This document shows positions 13,201 through 28,160 of a stretch of 64,000 nt of DNA, one piece after another. Source of the DNA: Syngnathus acus (Eukaryota > Chordata > Actinopteri > Syngnathiformes > Syngnathidae). Below the pieces are notes generated by a model that searched no databases, was not told the origin of the DNA, and saw only the letters and a program-made list of their open reading frames with translations. Where the stretch lies: assembly GCF_901709675.1 (NCBI RefSeq), contig NC_051088.1, forward strand, positions 18,921,193-18,985,192, in the 5' to 3' direction. The position numbers and the translations under genes were made by a program. Numbering within the stretch: position 1 is the first letter of the stretch; each line of letters begins with the position of its first letter.

Positions 13201-16200
13201 TCAGAAAATTGATAATAATGATGATAATAATAACGATAATAATAATCATAATCATCATATCTTCTCAACAGTCAAGATTACCAAGAAGAATATTCCCAAA
13301 ATGTTGCAAAGAAAGTATGAACCATAATGATACTTCAACACCAGAGGAGCATATACTATAAGTTTAAAACATTACATTACTACGTCTTCTGAGTTTTTTT
13401 CATATTCCTTCAACTATAGTTCACTATATTTTAGGTCACATGTTTAAAGACACCAACAACATATTGTCAACGTGTCCAGCAGCTATCTACTGCTTGTAAC
13501 TGTTTGCTGCCACGAGGGGACAAATTTTATAATGAGCCCAATTCAACTATTCCTGTGCAGAATCTTGGCTCTCCACGTTGGTAAACCATTCATTTCATGA
13601 CTCGCTGGGCTTAATTGCTTCATTGTGATTGTCACTTGAAATACATCCAAGGGTGTAGATAAGTAAGTTCAATTTGTGCATGCCAAGACAAGAAATCAGC
13701 TAGCACTATTGAAAAGTATCAATTGCCTGAAGGTTTATCTGTTAGGTCTGTTGTGTTCTTTTTTTCTTGTCGGATCCCTACGAGCATCACAGACAACCTT
13801 AAATGCAGTGGTCTAAAAAAGAATGAAGAAGCTAACCAACCCTAGTAAAGTATTTAAACTAAGTACAGTAGGATTAGGGCATCTACTGTCCAGAGCAAAA
13901 AAAGGTGGGGTTCACAAAACCAGGTAAATTGCATTATTTCACCCTAAATACATAGCAAACCAAGCAGTCCAAAATGGGACTACAAGTATTGTGTAAGCGA
14001 GACAGAACAGCATAAGATGGAAGCAAATGAGCTTCTGTAAGAATTGATAACGTTACTGTGATCACCAGAGGTTATGGAAGAAAAACTACACTACTGTCTA
14101 TTTATAGAGCATTAGTGAGACAGAGAGAAACACTCGGGGGCATTGTTGTTTGATTTTGCAGCATCTTCTCTGATAGTGGACATTACTCGTAATAGTCTGC
14201 GACTACATAAAATGACAACAAAAGGTAATGATCCTCGGAGGGTCTTGCTGAGACTGAAAGCAGCATTGTTAAAAATACAAAACAGTTCCTGTGGATTTTG
14301 GGTGAATAATATTACCAAATAGACATAAGACAGGTGTGGCTCTGACACGTGACATACCTGCAGTCCTCCAGAGAAATACTGGCAAAATGTCAGCGGGATT
14401 CGTCTGCATTCAGCTGAGCGTCGGCTGTGACAGCAGTTTTAACGCTCCTTTACAATGGAACACTCTCATGAGAATGACTGCTGCATTTTTTTTTTTTTTT
14501 ATATCAAAAGGTCAAACAAAAAACAATTCCAACCAATATTGTTTTTAAATAAATGCCTGCCATGAAGAACAATCAGAGTCATGACAGATGGTATAATATT
14601 TGCCATGTAGAGTATGCTATTAAAGCTACTTCAAAAATCTCATCTCACCCGATGAGGAAAAATATAAAGTCCAAAACACGGCTTGGAAAATTGTAAATTG
14701 GCTTTATGACAGGGGCGACTGGCTCTGATTCGCTGATTCCCAGATACAATCAGGTAGAATGGAATTGCTTGGTTACCATAATTGGATCATTCCCCTTCCT
14801 ATTTGTGATGCTAAAAGACACTGATCAATTTACTGGAGAAGCCAAATGAAATTTAATGAAAGCGCTTGATATCCATTACTAGCCCTTGTGTGAACGACTC
14901 AAAATGAACACTGCAGAACTCAAGCACAAGGTCATGAAAAGTACGCATAGAACAATTCATCCACGTGTGAAATCCTTGTTGATTAATAATTAAAGTGTGT
15001 CTGGTCGAGGAGATATGTCATTTTCTAATAATCCACCACAACATCAGATTCTTAAGCTTATGTGGTTTGTAGGTCAGATGATGATAAATGAAATTGTATC
15101 ACCTATGTGCAATCCCAGATCAACTGCCCACAACCACCGGGCCATTTGGTAACGGGCCTCACAAAGAGTCTGAATAAAAATATTTGAGTGCGCATCAGGA
15201 GTCTGAAGGCAATTCTATTTTGAAAAATGGACGTATCTGCCTGGTCCTGATATGATACAGAAAAGACCAAATGAAGAAGAAGAACCTACTGCTTCCAAGT
15301 AATTACTAAAGTCTGCATTTAAAAGACAATACCAGCAGTCCAATTTACAATATAGGTTTATCACTACAGATGTTTCTCATGCAGTAAGCGCATGCTGTGT
15401 AATATGTGGTGACAGTCTCATGTACACATGAGACAATGAAGCCTTCCAAACTGATATCATACTTCCGTTTTCTGAAGCTGGATTTGCTCCAATGACGGCA
15501 ACCTAAACAAAATTACAGAGTCGACTGGACATAGAGTGAGTGACACACTTTGGATGTCATTGTCTCTCATTAGCCCAAGATGAGACTGGCTTGTTGAAAA
15601 GAAATAAACACACGGCTCCCTCTAATTACGACTCACTACGTTCAGCCTAATGGCGAGTTGGATTTGTTGTCCTGATCTTTAATACTGATGGATCAGCCGG
15701 AACTTGTTTCATGTTGGGTTAGCACAAATGTCACAGTTAACGTTAGTGGAGAGTGCTTAAAATGATTCTACCCACTATTTCCCTGATGCACTTGCCATTG
15801 TTAAGTATATATTCCCCTAGCAAAAACAATAAGTCAGACACATGCGAATGACTCCTATTGAATTTGATTATTTTACTTCTTGGTTCATTCTGAGATAGTA
15901 CAAAGAGCCCTATGTGTATTATTAGTACTAAAGATGTTTGTCCTACTCTTCTCCAGTCATTACAGGTCAATGACTGCCCATGCCATATACTGGTGGCAGC
16001 TGAAAACATATCTAGTCAAATATTTGTATTTAAATATTGAATCATATGCAGACTTGACTATTTTAGTCATTGCAGAATGCCTTGCACATATATCATTCAT
16101 GACTTTTTGAAGGCGTATACAAAAGCGTTTTTCTGGGCAGTGCTTTTATCCACACAATGGATTGCCTGCATTAACTTTTATGCTGCGGATGTGTGTTGCT

Positions 16201-19200
16201 TCTTAAATGAAACCTTAAAGTGCCATGCTTTATTATGACAGGGCCACTCAATTCTTCACCAAGATTACTGTTCAGCTTCTCAGCCAGCACTTGAATTTCT
16301 TTCGCCCCTCAGGACCCCGGTGTTGTCTTTTTCTCTTTCTCTGGCTCTGTCTGCATCTGTCTCCACGACACGTGGCTCTCCGTGACAGTTTCCCCCGTTC
16401 TGGCAGGGAAAAGGATTCATGTGTGTGTGTGTTGGGAGAAGGGGTAGACCACAAGAGACTAGTGCGGATCCTCTGCAGTGTTAATATGAGCATGAGGAAA
16501 TGTGCACGTGTGAGAGTGGGTGTTTTCCAAATGGGAGGGATGTGGCCCAAATTTAATCTCTCTATTGTGACGACGATGAGTTGGGGGGGGGGGGGGGGCG
16601 TGCTTGCTGAAATCCCACTGGCAGTGCTGCAATGCAGGGGTTTAACATGGAGCCAGGAGGCAGCGAGGCGAACACATTTAAGAATCACGCCCTGTCATAA
16701 TTTTACACACATGCATAAATATGGACACGTATGTGGGCTAATAATAGCTCATTTGTTCTGCGTATTAAAGGTAAGCTGGGGATGTGTAGCTTAATCGAGC
16801 CAATTCAAGATATACATAAATATTAGAAATGTTAAACAAACAACTAATTGTACTGTTAGCCTGAAGAGCCTCCTAGAGTGTCGTGCGTGAGCTAAAGAGC
16901 ATAATGGTAGTTGCCAACATGACAGATTGTTAACTGTGGGAGTCTTTTACAGTCAGCACAAACCAACAATTGATGACACTTCTTTTACACGCTGATACAC
17001 ACAGTACTGACACAAGAGATAAAGTCTTAAAGAGCACTTGTCCGACTTTTGCAATCGTGATAGTGGCTATGGTTACGGGAAGAGCAGTAACCCATACGTG
17101 ACTTCTTCTGTATACATTTTCATGATAGTGTTTAATGCAATCCTATCATAGAATCATTCCAAAGCAGCTAAAAGGATGCAGAATGTTGCGGGAGCACTCC
17201 TACTTCCATCACCTGTATGTTTGATGTTCCATCATTACTAAGTCCATTTTCTCTTTCGCCATGGTGCATAATTAGAGTTTATAAAGTATAGAAATGTGAA
17301 CCACAATGTCAACACCCGTCGATGTATGCATTTTGATGGCCCTGAATAAGAACTTATTTGTAGCCCCAAAGCACAGCTGCCAAGTCAGGTTAATACACGC
17401 AGCTCCATGCCGTGCGCAAGACCTATTTGGTTTTTGTGGTGCACATTAGACAAGCTACCTTAGTTCCACTTCCTCATTTCAATTCTGGTTCTAAACGATT
17501 TTCAAGTCTGATTATTTCAGGGGGTAGGGTTATGCACTTTAAAGCAATGGTGTCCAAACTATGGCAATCCAATTTTTAGCGGCCTCATTGCATTGACTAA
17601 AATGAATATTTGACAAGGGCCTGCATTGTAATGAAGTAATTACTTTCTATACTGGCCGGCAACAAAGGAGAAGAGAACAAGAAATCTGTTCTCATATTTT
17701 GCTTCCTTGTTTTCAACCAATCCCTCAGTAGTTAGTAGTATTAGTATTAGTAGTATTCACTCATTCAGTAGAACCACTCGCCATCCCCAACATCCCCAAA
17801 ATTACACTGGTCAACATATTTTTACTACTGATGAGGTTATAATGATAATGACAATAACAATGATGATGATAATAATAATGATGCTAATAATAATACATTT
17901 TCATTTACTGTATATGTTCTATATGTTGCCTAATCCCACTAGTTTAAACACGGTATTCGGATTCATATTTTGTTTGTGGATTAGGAATTAAGCAGAGAAC
18001 TCCATCTCAGATGGCTGCCATTTTGTCCAGTACTGCCATCTGCTGTGGACTGAAATTGACGGCACTCAGAACTCAAAAAGTGGGGGTGGGCCACCCATGC
18101 CAGGGGCTCAAGTTCATCACTGGACCCCGTTTTAGCCCCAAAACATCCAAACGACCGAGAATGAGTAAAAGAGAATAACGCCTGCATGATTGATCCAGAA
18201 GGCTTTGCTGGTTGTATTTGAGATACATGTCATTGTCAATATCAGACTTATCATGAGACCTGTATACTTTGGCCTAGTTCGTTGTTAGTTGTGAAGTAGG
18301 CTTTTCTGTGTATTCTAATACTATTAATATGAATATCATTTCCAAGATATAGTGCTTATATTTATTCCCCGCTCAATGAATCTAAAACTCAATTTTTCCT
18401 TTTAACAATTCCCATGCCTACCGAGGTTATTACAGTTAACAAAAGCTAATTGATTAACTAAAACTAAAATTGGGGAAAAAAATATTTAGGAAATAAAAAA
18501 TAAAATTGAAGCTAAATCAAAAAGTTTTGAAGACATAAAAACAAGTGTTCACATGTTCTCATTGTTACACTCAAGACTATCTGTTAGGGCACTTGACAAC
18601 CACTTGTAAGACAAATAATGTTCTCATTAAAAGATGTTCATTCATCCCTCTGTTCTTTCAAGCTGTTGTTCCATGCAAAACTGGCAAAACAATCCATTAA
18701 ACAACAAACATCCGTTAGTTAAATGCCGTAAACGGCTAATAAAAATTAGCACCAAAGTTATGGTAAGTTATAAACCTTCATACAACATGCATGGAACAAT
18801 ACAGTTGTAATGTATACAACTACTAACTAGTTGCATAGAGTTTATAATCCTAAAAGAACCATGTTTTTTAAATTTAGGCAAAGACCAATGCAAATGAGCC
18901 AGAACCTTAAAACCCACATAATAGATCTCCTTGTCTGTAATGCAAACGAGTTGGAGGAAATCAATAAACAGCCCAGGAGTCTAACATTACATACGGTATA
19001 ATGTCAAATTGATTGCAGTAATGCCCTTTTTCTTCAGAGTGTCTGACGCAACATAATCAATTGCATAGGCTACCATGGTCTACTGTACATGTAGTGGTTA
19101 GAAAAGACCCTACCATTTTTTTCCAAGGTTTTTCTCAAAAATATTTCAAAACAGAAGCTATCTTATGAAACAAACTAAATGGTGCACATTATGATATATG

Positions 19201-19270
19201 TTAGTATAATAAAATACAAAGAGGTATTGGGATAGCATAATCATCACTGCCACTGTTTTGTGATTGTCCA

Positions 19271-19388
19271 GCCATCCATTTCCAACACGACTTATCCTGT
19301 TTGGGGTCACGGGGAGTACTGGAGTCTATTCCAGCTGACTTTGGGCAAAAGTCAGATGACACCCTTGACTGGTTGCTGGTCAATCATA
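19271..19388. repeat. dispersed fish repeat copy ('CCATCCATTT...' family)
   Basis: The copy starts GCCATCCATTT, continues through 'CTTATCCTGTTTGGGGTCAC' and 'CCAGCTGACTTTGGGC', and ends near 'GGTTGCTGGTCAATCA'. This order of blocks is typical of an abundant teleost repeat that surrounds many genes. It is degenerate and has no coding capacity. Confidence 0.7.
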
Positions 19389-22300
19389 ATCTGAGCACAT
19401 ATACAGACAGACAAGCATGCAAGTAACACATCAGCAAGCCTCCAAACAGCGTTCCACCTAAGTATGAGGCCAGAAAGGGACACAAAGGAGCCGCAAGAGG
19501 GACTTTCTTATGGCTCTGCATAATTTGGTCAAAGATATTGTAGGACAAATGACAAGCCGCAAGTGACGAGCCAAGCGTCTCCTCGTGGGGGTCGTTCAAC
19601 CTTCACGTTGTCCGAGAAATCCATCACGAGGCCCAAATATGGGAAAGCACGGCGCCACCGGTCCAACGCAAATTGAGGGTGACAGCTCACTCCTCATGAT
19701 GAGCTACACTTGTGCCACATTAAAAGTGACTCTTGTTGTTGCATAATTATGTCGGTCTCAGTGCATTAACGGCTTTCTGTGTCTCACACTGCATGAGCCA
19801 CAACATGCTGGATTTAATTACAAATACTTGTGGCTTTAATAGGTTGTTTAATTTCCACCATGATTGCTCACATGCTTTGTCGATGACAACTGTAGTTACT
19901 CTGTTCCTTAAAGGACTGGTTACTTTTGAACCTTGTGAATTAAGAGCGTTCTTCTACGTGAGCTGACCTACACCGTTGCAATATTTAATTCATATCTGCT
20001 GTACAGTAGACAGAGATGCGTTTTCAATTAAGCACTCATTAAGTCCTAAATTAGGCAATGCCCTCTGAAGCATACGAGCATAGGGAAGAGGGTAGAAAGG
20101 TAACGTAATGCAATTTAATACACATTAAGCACATTCCTTTGATTTACTGTCTCAGCTGAAAGTGTTTCAGATGCCTTAAAAACATGACACTTTGTAGCAT
20201 ATATTTTTCTGGGGTGCTTTATGTCCAGTGCTGCAGAATCAATGCAGTGCAAAAGGAATGAGGCAATGTTTCGGTGATAAATGGGAGGTTATGCTTTAAG
20301 GATGCTGCCACAACCCCCGGTCCCACATCCGAGTGCGTTATCACCTGCCCTCGTGTAGCCTCGGAATCTGAGCGCGGCATCACGGATCAATGAAGCGAAG
20401 CGAAGAGAAGACAAGAGCAATCAATGCTTTTGGGAACGTAACTGTGTTTCTGCACAAAATACTACGCAGAAAAAATACTGCTGTCTTTTATTAATGACAA
20501 ACACTAAATCTTGCTTAGTCCCAGGCTGAAAAGTGAGAATTGGTTATCATGATCTTCTGGCCTAGAATGATATTATCTCTTATCCTTGTGATAAAAAGCT
20601 ACATTCAGTGTATAGCAAACAATTTAAGAAGAAAGTTAAACGATGATTATTGCGTGCGACAGCTTAATCAACACCAACCTAAATCCTTTACAGTAGTTAG
20701 ACAAGTGTAGAGCTGTTCGTCATAAAAAAAAAAAACTGCAGCTAAAATCAAATAGGAGAGGAGCTCTGAATTGCTGTATTGTGAAAGTTCATTATGTATT
20801 TTATAATTAGTTGGAAACATAAAAAAAATGGTTGACACAACCCATTTCAATGAATGCCACTCATTCAAAAATTTATTAAGGTTGTCCTGAATTTTTTTAC
20901 TACATGGATACAAAAAAATCCATCAATCCATCACCAAACCCATTCAAACTAAAACTGTCTCCTTTAAGAGGCATTTTAATTATAACAATTAGTATTATTT
21001 TATTCAGAATCATTCATTAGTGTCAGTAGTTTCCAAATGAGTGTTTTCCCTCCCAAATGAGTATTCAACCATTAAATACTGGCTCCTTAATTGACAGGCA
21101 ATTAGAGAATTTGTCATCCATTCCCAAAGCTTAGTAATGACACAATACAACTAACAAATGTTAATATATAGTAATTACTCTTGATCTCACGGGCGAGACC
21201 AAACCAGAGGTACCAACAATCCATCCAAACAAGTCCCATCCATAGAGGAATAGGAAAGAATTTTTGTAAAAGCCATCACAAACTCAGGCATAGAGTCCAA
21301 CATGAATTAGTGTGCGTGTGTGTGTGCGTGCGTAAGCAGTAAACAACATTAAGGTGTGCCTCACTCGCAGCACCTCCATTTCTTTGCCAAATTTACACTG
21401 TCGGAGCCATTCTCTTGCAGAATATTGGCTTGCTATCACAGTGACTAAAACAACTATACTACCCAACTGTGTAGTTCATCCAACAGAGCTTTCATCTTTT
21501 ATTTTGCAGAAGCAAACCAAGAAACATGTCAAAAAAAAAATTTCCTCATCATTTATAGCACCACTGGTGGTTATCGGCCACCGTAAGCTTATTCTTTCAT
21601 CAACTCATCATCACTTCTTTAGTAAGCCGAAGCGGATGAAAGCTAATGCCTTGACAATCAAAAAGCACACAACCTTGACAAAAAAAATCACTCTTTTCGC
21701 ACCATGCAGCGACATGATGTGAAATCCTGAATAATCAAGTGAAGGTTTCGCAGATATTGAGGAGGAGAAGGGTTGCCAGAGAGAAGATCACCCCTAGCAA
21801 TGCAGCGGTAAATCACCAAACAGAGCACCATCTGCTGCTTGTCAGAACATTGGAACATTGATCTTTAAGCTTAAGTTGAGTCGCGATGTGAATCAGAGCT
21901 CTAGTGCAGATGAAATGCCGGTGAAAGAAATGATGCCGTTGTCGTACGTGCCTCCAGAAGCTGGCCAAGCCATGCCAGAACAAAAACGCTAAACGTTTGG
22001 GGTCCCTGGCTTTACTGTATTATATTTTCGAGTCATATTTGACAAAGTAATTTCCCAGAATGTACCCAGTGTGATGTTCCTATATCCATCCTTCCCCAAA
22101 GGAATATTTAATTGGGTGCTGCAGTTTTGCATTAAAAAATTTAATTATTGAAGCACACGCATGTGCTCATGATTATCCATTTCCTGTTTTTTGGTCCTTA
22201 GTATTCATTTGGTGTTCAAAGCTGAACCTTCTCTTGAGACAAAATGTTCTGTATTTAATAATGCAAGAGCTTCTTTCTTTGGCTAAGGGCTGGCTGACAT

Positions 22301-25300
22301 TCTACTAATCGTTGACAGAGGCATGGATTCAGCTTTCACAGTGTTTCACTTGTTTAATAGAACATCAGTTAAGTCAGCTCTCCATGGTACCTTAGAGAAG
22401 ATTTGATCTAACCTGACTAATGATCTGTGTCTGACAAAGACATAATAGCTTCTCTCCCTTCATTATTAGCTATCTGGATGTTTACTGTTGCACAGGAGTA
22501 CTACTGAGACAAACAAGAACTTGTGGTTACCTTCTTATTCTTCAGTTAAGTCGTCTTGTCTCTTTCACTCAATGATCATTAAGCAAGCTTATTACGTGCT
22601 GGGTTTATTTTCTTTTTGTTTGAGTGTGCAGAGGACAATTGGAAAATAAAGACTGCAAGGCTGCTGATATAATGAGTGAAGAGAAACATCTTCAAAAGCA
22701 CAATGTGTGATTAAACGTAGGTGATCTGAACCCTGACTTGACAAACAAAACAAATCAATGTTATGACTGGAAAGCCTTCTGGGACTTAGCTCAAAGTACA
22801 TATTGAGTCTGCCAAACATGAATATTCGCCACACTGCTTTTTTGTGTGTTTTGGAACTGGGGAAAAATATTCAAATAAAAAAAATCACAAACGTTATCAC
22901 AGCAAATAATGTTTATTCAGCAATGGCATTTTGGAGCCAGTCACAAGAAGGATTTATGTCATATTTACAAAACTCAGTTCAGTCTTGTATTTTGCTTGCT
23001 TCTGGGGATCAGAGCAGTGTAATAATTGTCTGGCGCATACCGGTTTATAAAATTGACTTTGTCTATTTTGTTGGCCAGCGACCTCTCGCTCATAATGATC
23101 GATGGAAGGAACAGTGTGAATCTCAATCTCTAGAGAAATCTCTCTTTTATTTCCACTTTTTTCCTGTTCTTTCATATCTTTTAGCACAACCACAAAAGCT
23201 GTAGGTGAATGACTGTAAGAGCCCCTATATATTTTTTCCTTGCATACGATGTGTCCTTCACCAGCACTGTGGCCTTTACGTATTCAAAAAGAAAAGAAGC
23301 GGCATTCATGCTGAGCACTTTCTCAATATCTCTTCTTTTTCCAATCAGTGACCTATACCGGCATTCACAGCGGTTCACTAATGGAAAAAAGGAGACCATT
23401 CAGCCATTTGGTTTCAGATCAAATAAAAGCGTCATAGCTCACAGATGCTTGTGGGTTCCCAGCAAACAACATTACGAAATAATTACTTTTGTAGAATAGT
23501 TTCAATGAGACGCTTACCAATCACTAAATTCCAATTGAATAAAGGGAAATTTAAAACGGGCAGGTAACCTGTCAGTGCACTGGTGGTAGGCCAAAGGAAC
23601 TTCCATGAATGCTGCTTTTGAATTGAATTTATTCAGCCAGCATTAATCGTGGACAAAATTGAAAAGATACCAATTTCTTGCTGTGTGTAAAAGGCCTTTG
23701 AGAAGCTTCCTCAGGACAAGGACAAACCCGCACGACAATAAAAATGTGTTGTTCTTCCACATAAAAATCGGCACATTCTTAGGTCGAAACATTGAAACAC
23801 CCCCTTTCAATTTATGCAAGGCTTCGCCGACTAGATGTCTGAACAGGTCGAGCCTCGCTCTGATGAGGTTAGGTGACAGAGATGAAAGCAATGCATCACA
23901 ATGTATAGGGTGCCTGCTAAGTAATATAGCTGAGGGGAAGAAGCCATCTCTGAGCTCTGACAGCACTGACAGGTAACACACTCATACATATCAAAGTCTG
24001 AAAACATTTCATACAGCCACAATAAGATCTATTTATTCCGATTTAAGAGTGAGGGCCTCTCCTTCCCACATGCATGCACCTGAGCACATTGCTTGAAGAG
24101 CTCCTTGCGTGTGTTCTTATAACCAGCCACTCTTGTAAACAGCACAGAACAACCTAGATTCTGTAAAGAAAACGACTAAATATAACACTATGCTGCAGAG
24201 GCAAGCCACACCTTCTCCTCACTGATGGTCCACCTCATCTGGGTGAGTTGTACCAGATGCGTCAGGCTATAAGGTGTTTGGATACAAATTAGATGATTAA
24301 CTGAGTTGCAGGAGCATTGAAGAATTTGGCCCCGATACCGGGCTCATTGGGGTGACTAGCTAGGAGGGCCAAGGGACCAGATGGGACGGAGACACGAGAT
24401 AGAAAGGAAAGCTGGTGCAGCCCCGGTCTGGCAGCGATATTTCTCTGTGTGTGCTCACACCGCTACGATAGGAAACAACAAACTGGTTCTGCTCGAGCAG
24501 TATTGCAGCTGCTTGCTCTTCATGGGAAGTTATCACTGCCTGTAGCTCCGCCCCCAAACATTAATTATGCAGCTCAATGCAGCACTCCCAAACCCTGCAG
24601 CTCTTCTGCACACTATCCTCAACTGATTCCTCCCTCTCTCTCCATACATTATGAACACATTAAATTTGAACATCTGATACATTTGAATTTGCTGCAATGG
24701 CTGATTGAAACTTTCATTTGTGCAACTTATACATTCGTATACAGAGTAAAATAAACCATGTTTTGTCACAGAAAATCACGATTGAATATTTAAAGTAAAT
24801 ATTTAATTATTCAAATTAAATATTTAAATATTTAAATAGTATTATTGTTGTTGTTTTATTTAAATATTCAAATATTTAAATAGTCGAAGATTTTATTATT
24901 TAAACAGTTATGTATTTAAATAATAATAATAATAATAGTAATAATAATATTTTTTCAAATTGGCCTTTTAGGTAATACATGCTCCGCCCCTTCTCACTCC
25001 ATCATCTTCGTAGATAATCCTTCTGGAAATTAAACCATATCCTCCTTCTGCTGTGATTAACTAGCTCCATCTATTTTTGCTTTTTTTCCCCCCTTCAGGC
25101 ATGCTGTTGCTTTGGTGCAAATCATTGGCAAACAAAGTGTGATGTATTCTACTTAATGTCTCTTAACAACACCTCCCCGGCGATGCGCATTAGACTTAAG
25201 TCAATTGGCAACTTCTAAGAGCGGCAAACGCGACTGGACTTTGAGCAGATAAAGTCCACACGACGTGATGGGAGCCAGTCACATCCGCAAATAAAGGAAA

Positions 25301-28160
25301 AGCAGAGAGGAGATATAACGAGGGAAGCTCTCACGCAGCGCACGGCCGTCGTTCCGCCCCCGGGCAGGCAGTTGGATGCAAACGTGGCAGCTGATTAAGG
25401 AAGCGGAAACAAGATCTCAGCCGTTTCCTCGAGCTTTGACATGATTATGATTCATTTCACGTCATGCATGTGTTTTGTGCGCCTCCATTGGTGCGTTCTT
25501 GCCCTGCCAAAAACTGTACAATTAATCCAACACAACTTCAAGCATTTGTGCGTAAACCGTCCAGGAATAATGCCTGACTTGAAATAAAATAAACCGCTAT
25601 TTTTCATACAAGCCCTCCTGTGATGAGGGTCGCCGTGGATCATTATTTCTAATTTGCTACACGGGGTTTTCCTATCAAAATGTCAAATTAGTGGCCTGCT
25701 TTGAAAGGGTTAATGTTGTTTGCAGGGCTTTTGGAGCGCGTTCAATAAATTGCCTGTCCGTGTTTGCAAAGATGTCACCTCTGGAACAAAAGCAAACTGT
25801 GAGGCAGATGTTGCTAATGAGAAAAACATGTCCAGGGAAGGTGGGGATCATTCAGCTGGTATTGGGTGAAAGTGTTACACGCTTACATAATCGTGGAGGA
25901 GGGGGGCGCTACTCCCGTTTACTACACGACAAAGCGCTAACGGGCTTTTCTTAAAAGAAAATTAAAACAAGCAAAAAAGAACAGTGGTGGCTATTTTAAA
26001 ATGGACTCTTCGTGAGATTCCTGCAGCAGGAAGCCTGCTACGCTGTGCATCTCTGCTGCTGCAGGGCTCTCTTCAGCGCATGGAACCGGATGGCGAGCAG
26101 AGAACGCAGCGGGGGCTGGGCACCGCAATGTGCTGCAGTGCTCCGAGCTCCGCTCTGCACACCCACTCTCTACTCTGCCTTTGAACATGTCTTCCATCTC
26201 ACTCGCATACATTCGCGTTCGCTTCTGCTTTAACCCCTCTCACGTTATTTGCTGTTTTTGTCATATTTTCTCAACACCCTGATTGCTTTTAAGCATCCCC
26301 GACTACTGTGCACAAATAGCCTAACAATACTATGTTTATGGGTGTATGAGCATATTCCTGCCTCCACGTCAAGGTATTTTAAAATAATGTGCACATCCAG
26401 AGTAGGCATTGCCTTCAATGTTTTGCCCCCATTTAAAAGCTTTTACGTTTCCAACTGGAGAGCATCTCGCTGACTTCATGCTGACCTCACCACCATTTTC
26501 CAGGATGAACTAGCCTTGTCAGAACCTTTCAAACACACTCTTTTTTTTTTTTTTAATGTGCATAACTCTTCATTTTGCTCTAACAATATAATGCTGCATG
26601 CTACTGTTATTTCAGCATATATTTTGTCTGTTCTTACTCTTCACTTTTGCCTAAAACTTTGTAAAACCAAATGTTTTAGCCGCCTTGAATTGCAGTAAAA
26701 TGTTTAAAGCATCTTGTTGGAGGCACGCCGATTTTTACAAAGCATGCTAATTCAAGGGATCAGTGAGGGGTCTCATCTCCCTATCCCATTATGATCATTG
26801 CAATGTGTACTAGCCTCTGCATCTTCTCAACCATGAGATTTAAAAAAGAACGATGGCACCGCCGGTGTCAATTCAGTGAGCGAGTGTTTGGCATATTTTC
26901 TCAAACGTTTGCACACAAGTGCTAGCGCTCAAACGCACAGCTCACGCAATACACAAGTTGCTAGGTGGAAGTTAGATTTTGCTGCGGCAGAACATTTCAG
27001 ATGATTACAGGATGAGTGTGGAAAGGTGTTGGAACATTCTGTGATGAATAAGGCAAGCAAAAACAGTCCAGGGGTCTCAAGCTTGGAGCATGCGGGTACA
27101 TACTGTGTGAGCTTGAGAAAAAAAAAAAGGTGCATGAATAATTAAATGTTTTGTCCGCGTGAAAGATGGATGTGCTAAACCAACTGCAATTTCAAACCAG
27201 TAAGAAAATGCAAAGGGAAATTAGCTCTTGTGATTTCAATGGTGCTCATTATGACCTGTCCATGGTGCTGAAACTGGATACGCTCTCCTCCCCGCAGATA
27301 AATGATTCATAAACAATTCAAACAGTCTCCAGATCCTGCTTTTATGATACATCCGACTCTGGAATGTGTTATCCTAATATCATCACGTAAACACAGTACA
27401 CTTTAACCCTAAATCTATAAAATACAAAAAGTCGATCCACCCTCCCCCTCCCAGTTCTGCAGCAGGACATCTGTAGAGATTGTGTCGGAGAAACCACACA
27501 GTGCCCACTGCTGGACAGTGTCCAATCTTCAAGATGACATGTTCGTGACAAGCCATCAAGGTCAGAAATCAGAAACCCACAAAGATGCTATAACAACACC
27601 CAGAATGGCCCCAGACAATTATAAAAGTAATCCCCTGTATGCAGAAAACAGTGCTCTCTTGGGTTGACAGTTCAGATGTTTTGGTGGCACATATACACCA
27701 ACCAAATCATGAAATATCTGCCACACACAGCACAGCATCACACTTATTCACCAGTAGAACATGCAACCTGTCTTTTATCTCCAATACCATGTTGAACTTA
27801 ACTGCAGTCCCAAACAGAGAAAAAAAATAATTTTCCAAAGCAATTGCTAGTTTCGACCCCTATGCCTCGAACTGGCACTGATGAGGCAGCTCGAATCAGG
27901 ATGTAAGGTGGATACTGCAGCACCAGAGAACCGTGTGCACAGAAACTTGCCTCGCAGCATCAGGGAGTCCCACACTCACCCCCCACCACCACCACCATCT
28001 ATCCAACCTTTCCCTCTGCTTCTCTACAATGACTTTATTCTGAAAATGTCAAGTGTTGTTTTTAAAACACCCATCCATACAGCAACAAACTGAAACAGTA
28101 AAGAAGTTGAAAAAGTAAACGATGATGCTGTCATAAAGAAAAAGCAAAAGAGCCGCTTAC
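19389..28160. other. gene-poor region with possible conserved non-coding DNA
   Basis: No exon was recognised. The segment 23640-23990 is open for over 100 codons on both strands at once, without low complexity, and the 22800-23200 and 21350-21720 stretches behave similarly. Such patches are more typical of constrained or compositionally unusual non-coding DNA than of genes. The segments 25300-25400 and 26020-26180 are GC- and CpG-richer than their surroundings. If the - strand first exon at 28161 is real, much of this span would be its first intron. Confidence 0.45.
24781..24957. repeat. AT-rich tract with repeated TATTTAAA-type units and (AAT)n
   Basis: Many overlapping copies of ATTTAAAT and AATATTTAA, which are self-complementary, followed by an AAT trinucleotide run at about 24918-24950. 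It could extrude hairpins, but no gene or transposon structure is visible. Confidence 0.85.

Larger units (their letters stand above)
10782..19270. other. intergenic, no supported gene
   Basis: No coding exon was recognised. Contents are microsatellites (listed separately), ATA/ATG-rich simple sequence at about 13205-13260 and 17830-17900, a G-run at 16583-16598, and a degenerate dispersed repeat near 17545-17620 starting with the phrase 'tggtgtccaaacta' that recurs in fish hAT-type repeats. The 189-codon frame at 16225-16794 runs through the G-run and is judged spurious. Confidence 0.55.

Noticed and set aside
16225-16794. 189-codon open frame on the + strand (longest single-frame ORF in the desert)
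   Set aside because: It passes through a G homopolymer, has biased composition, no domain, and an overlapping 138-codon frame on the other strand. Best explained by chance.
22803-23204. 133-codon + strand frame
   Set aside because: No family resemblance, several overlapping frames on both strands, and no donor/acceptor with sensible phase.
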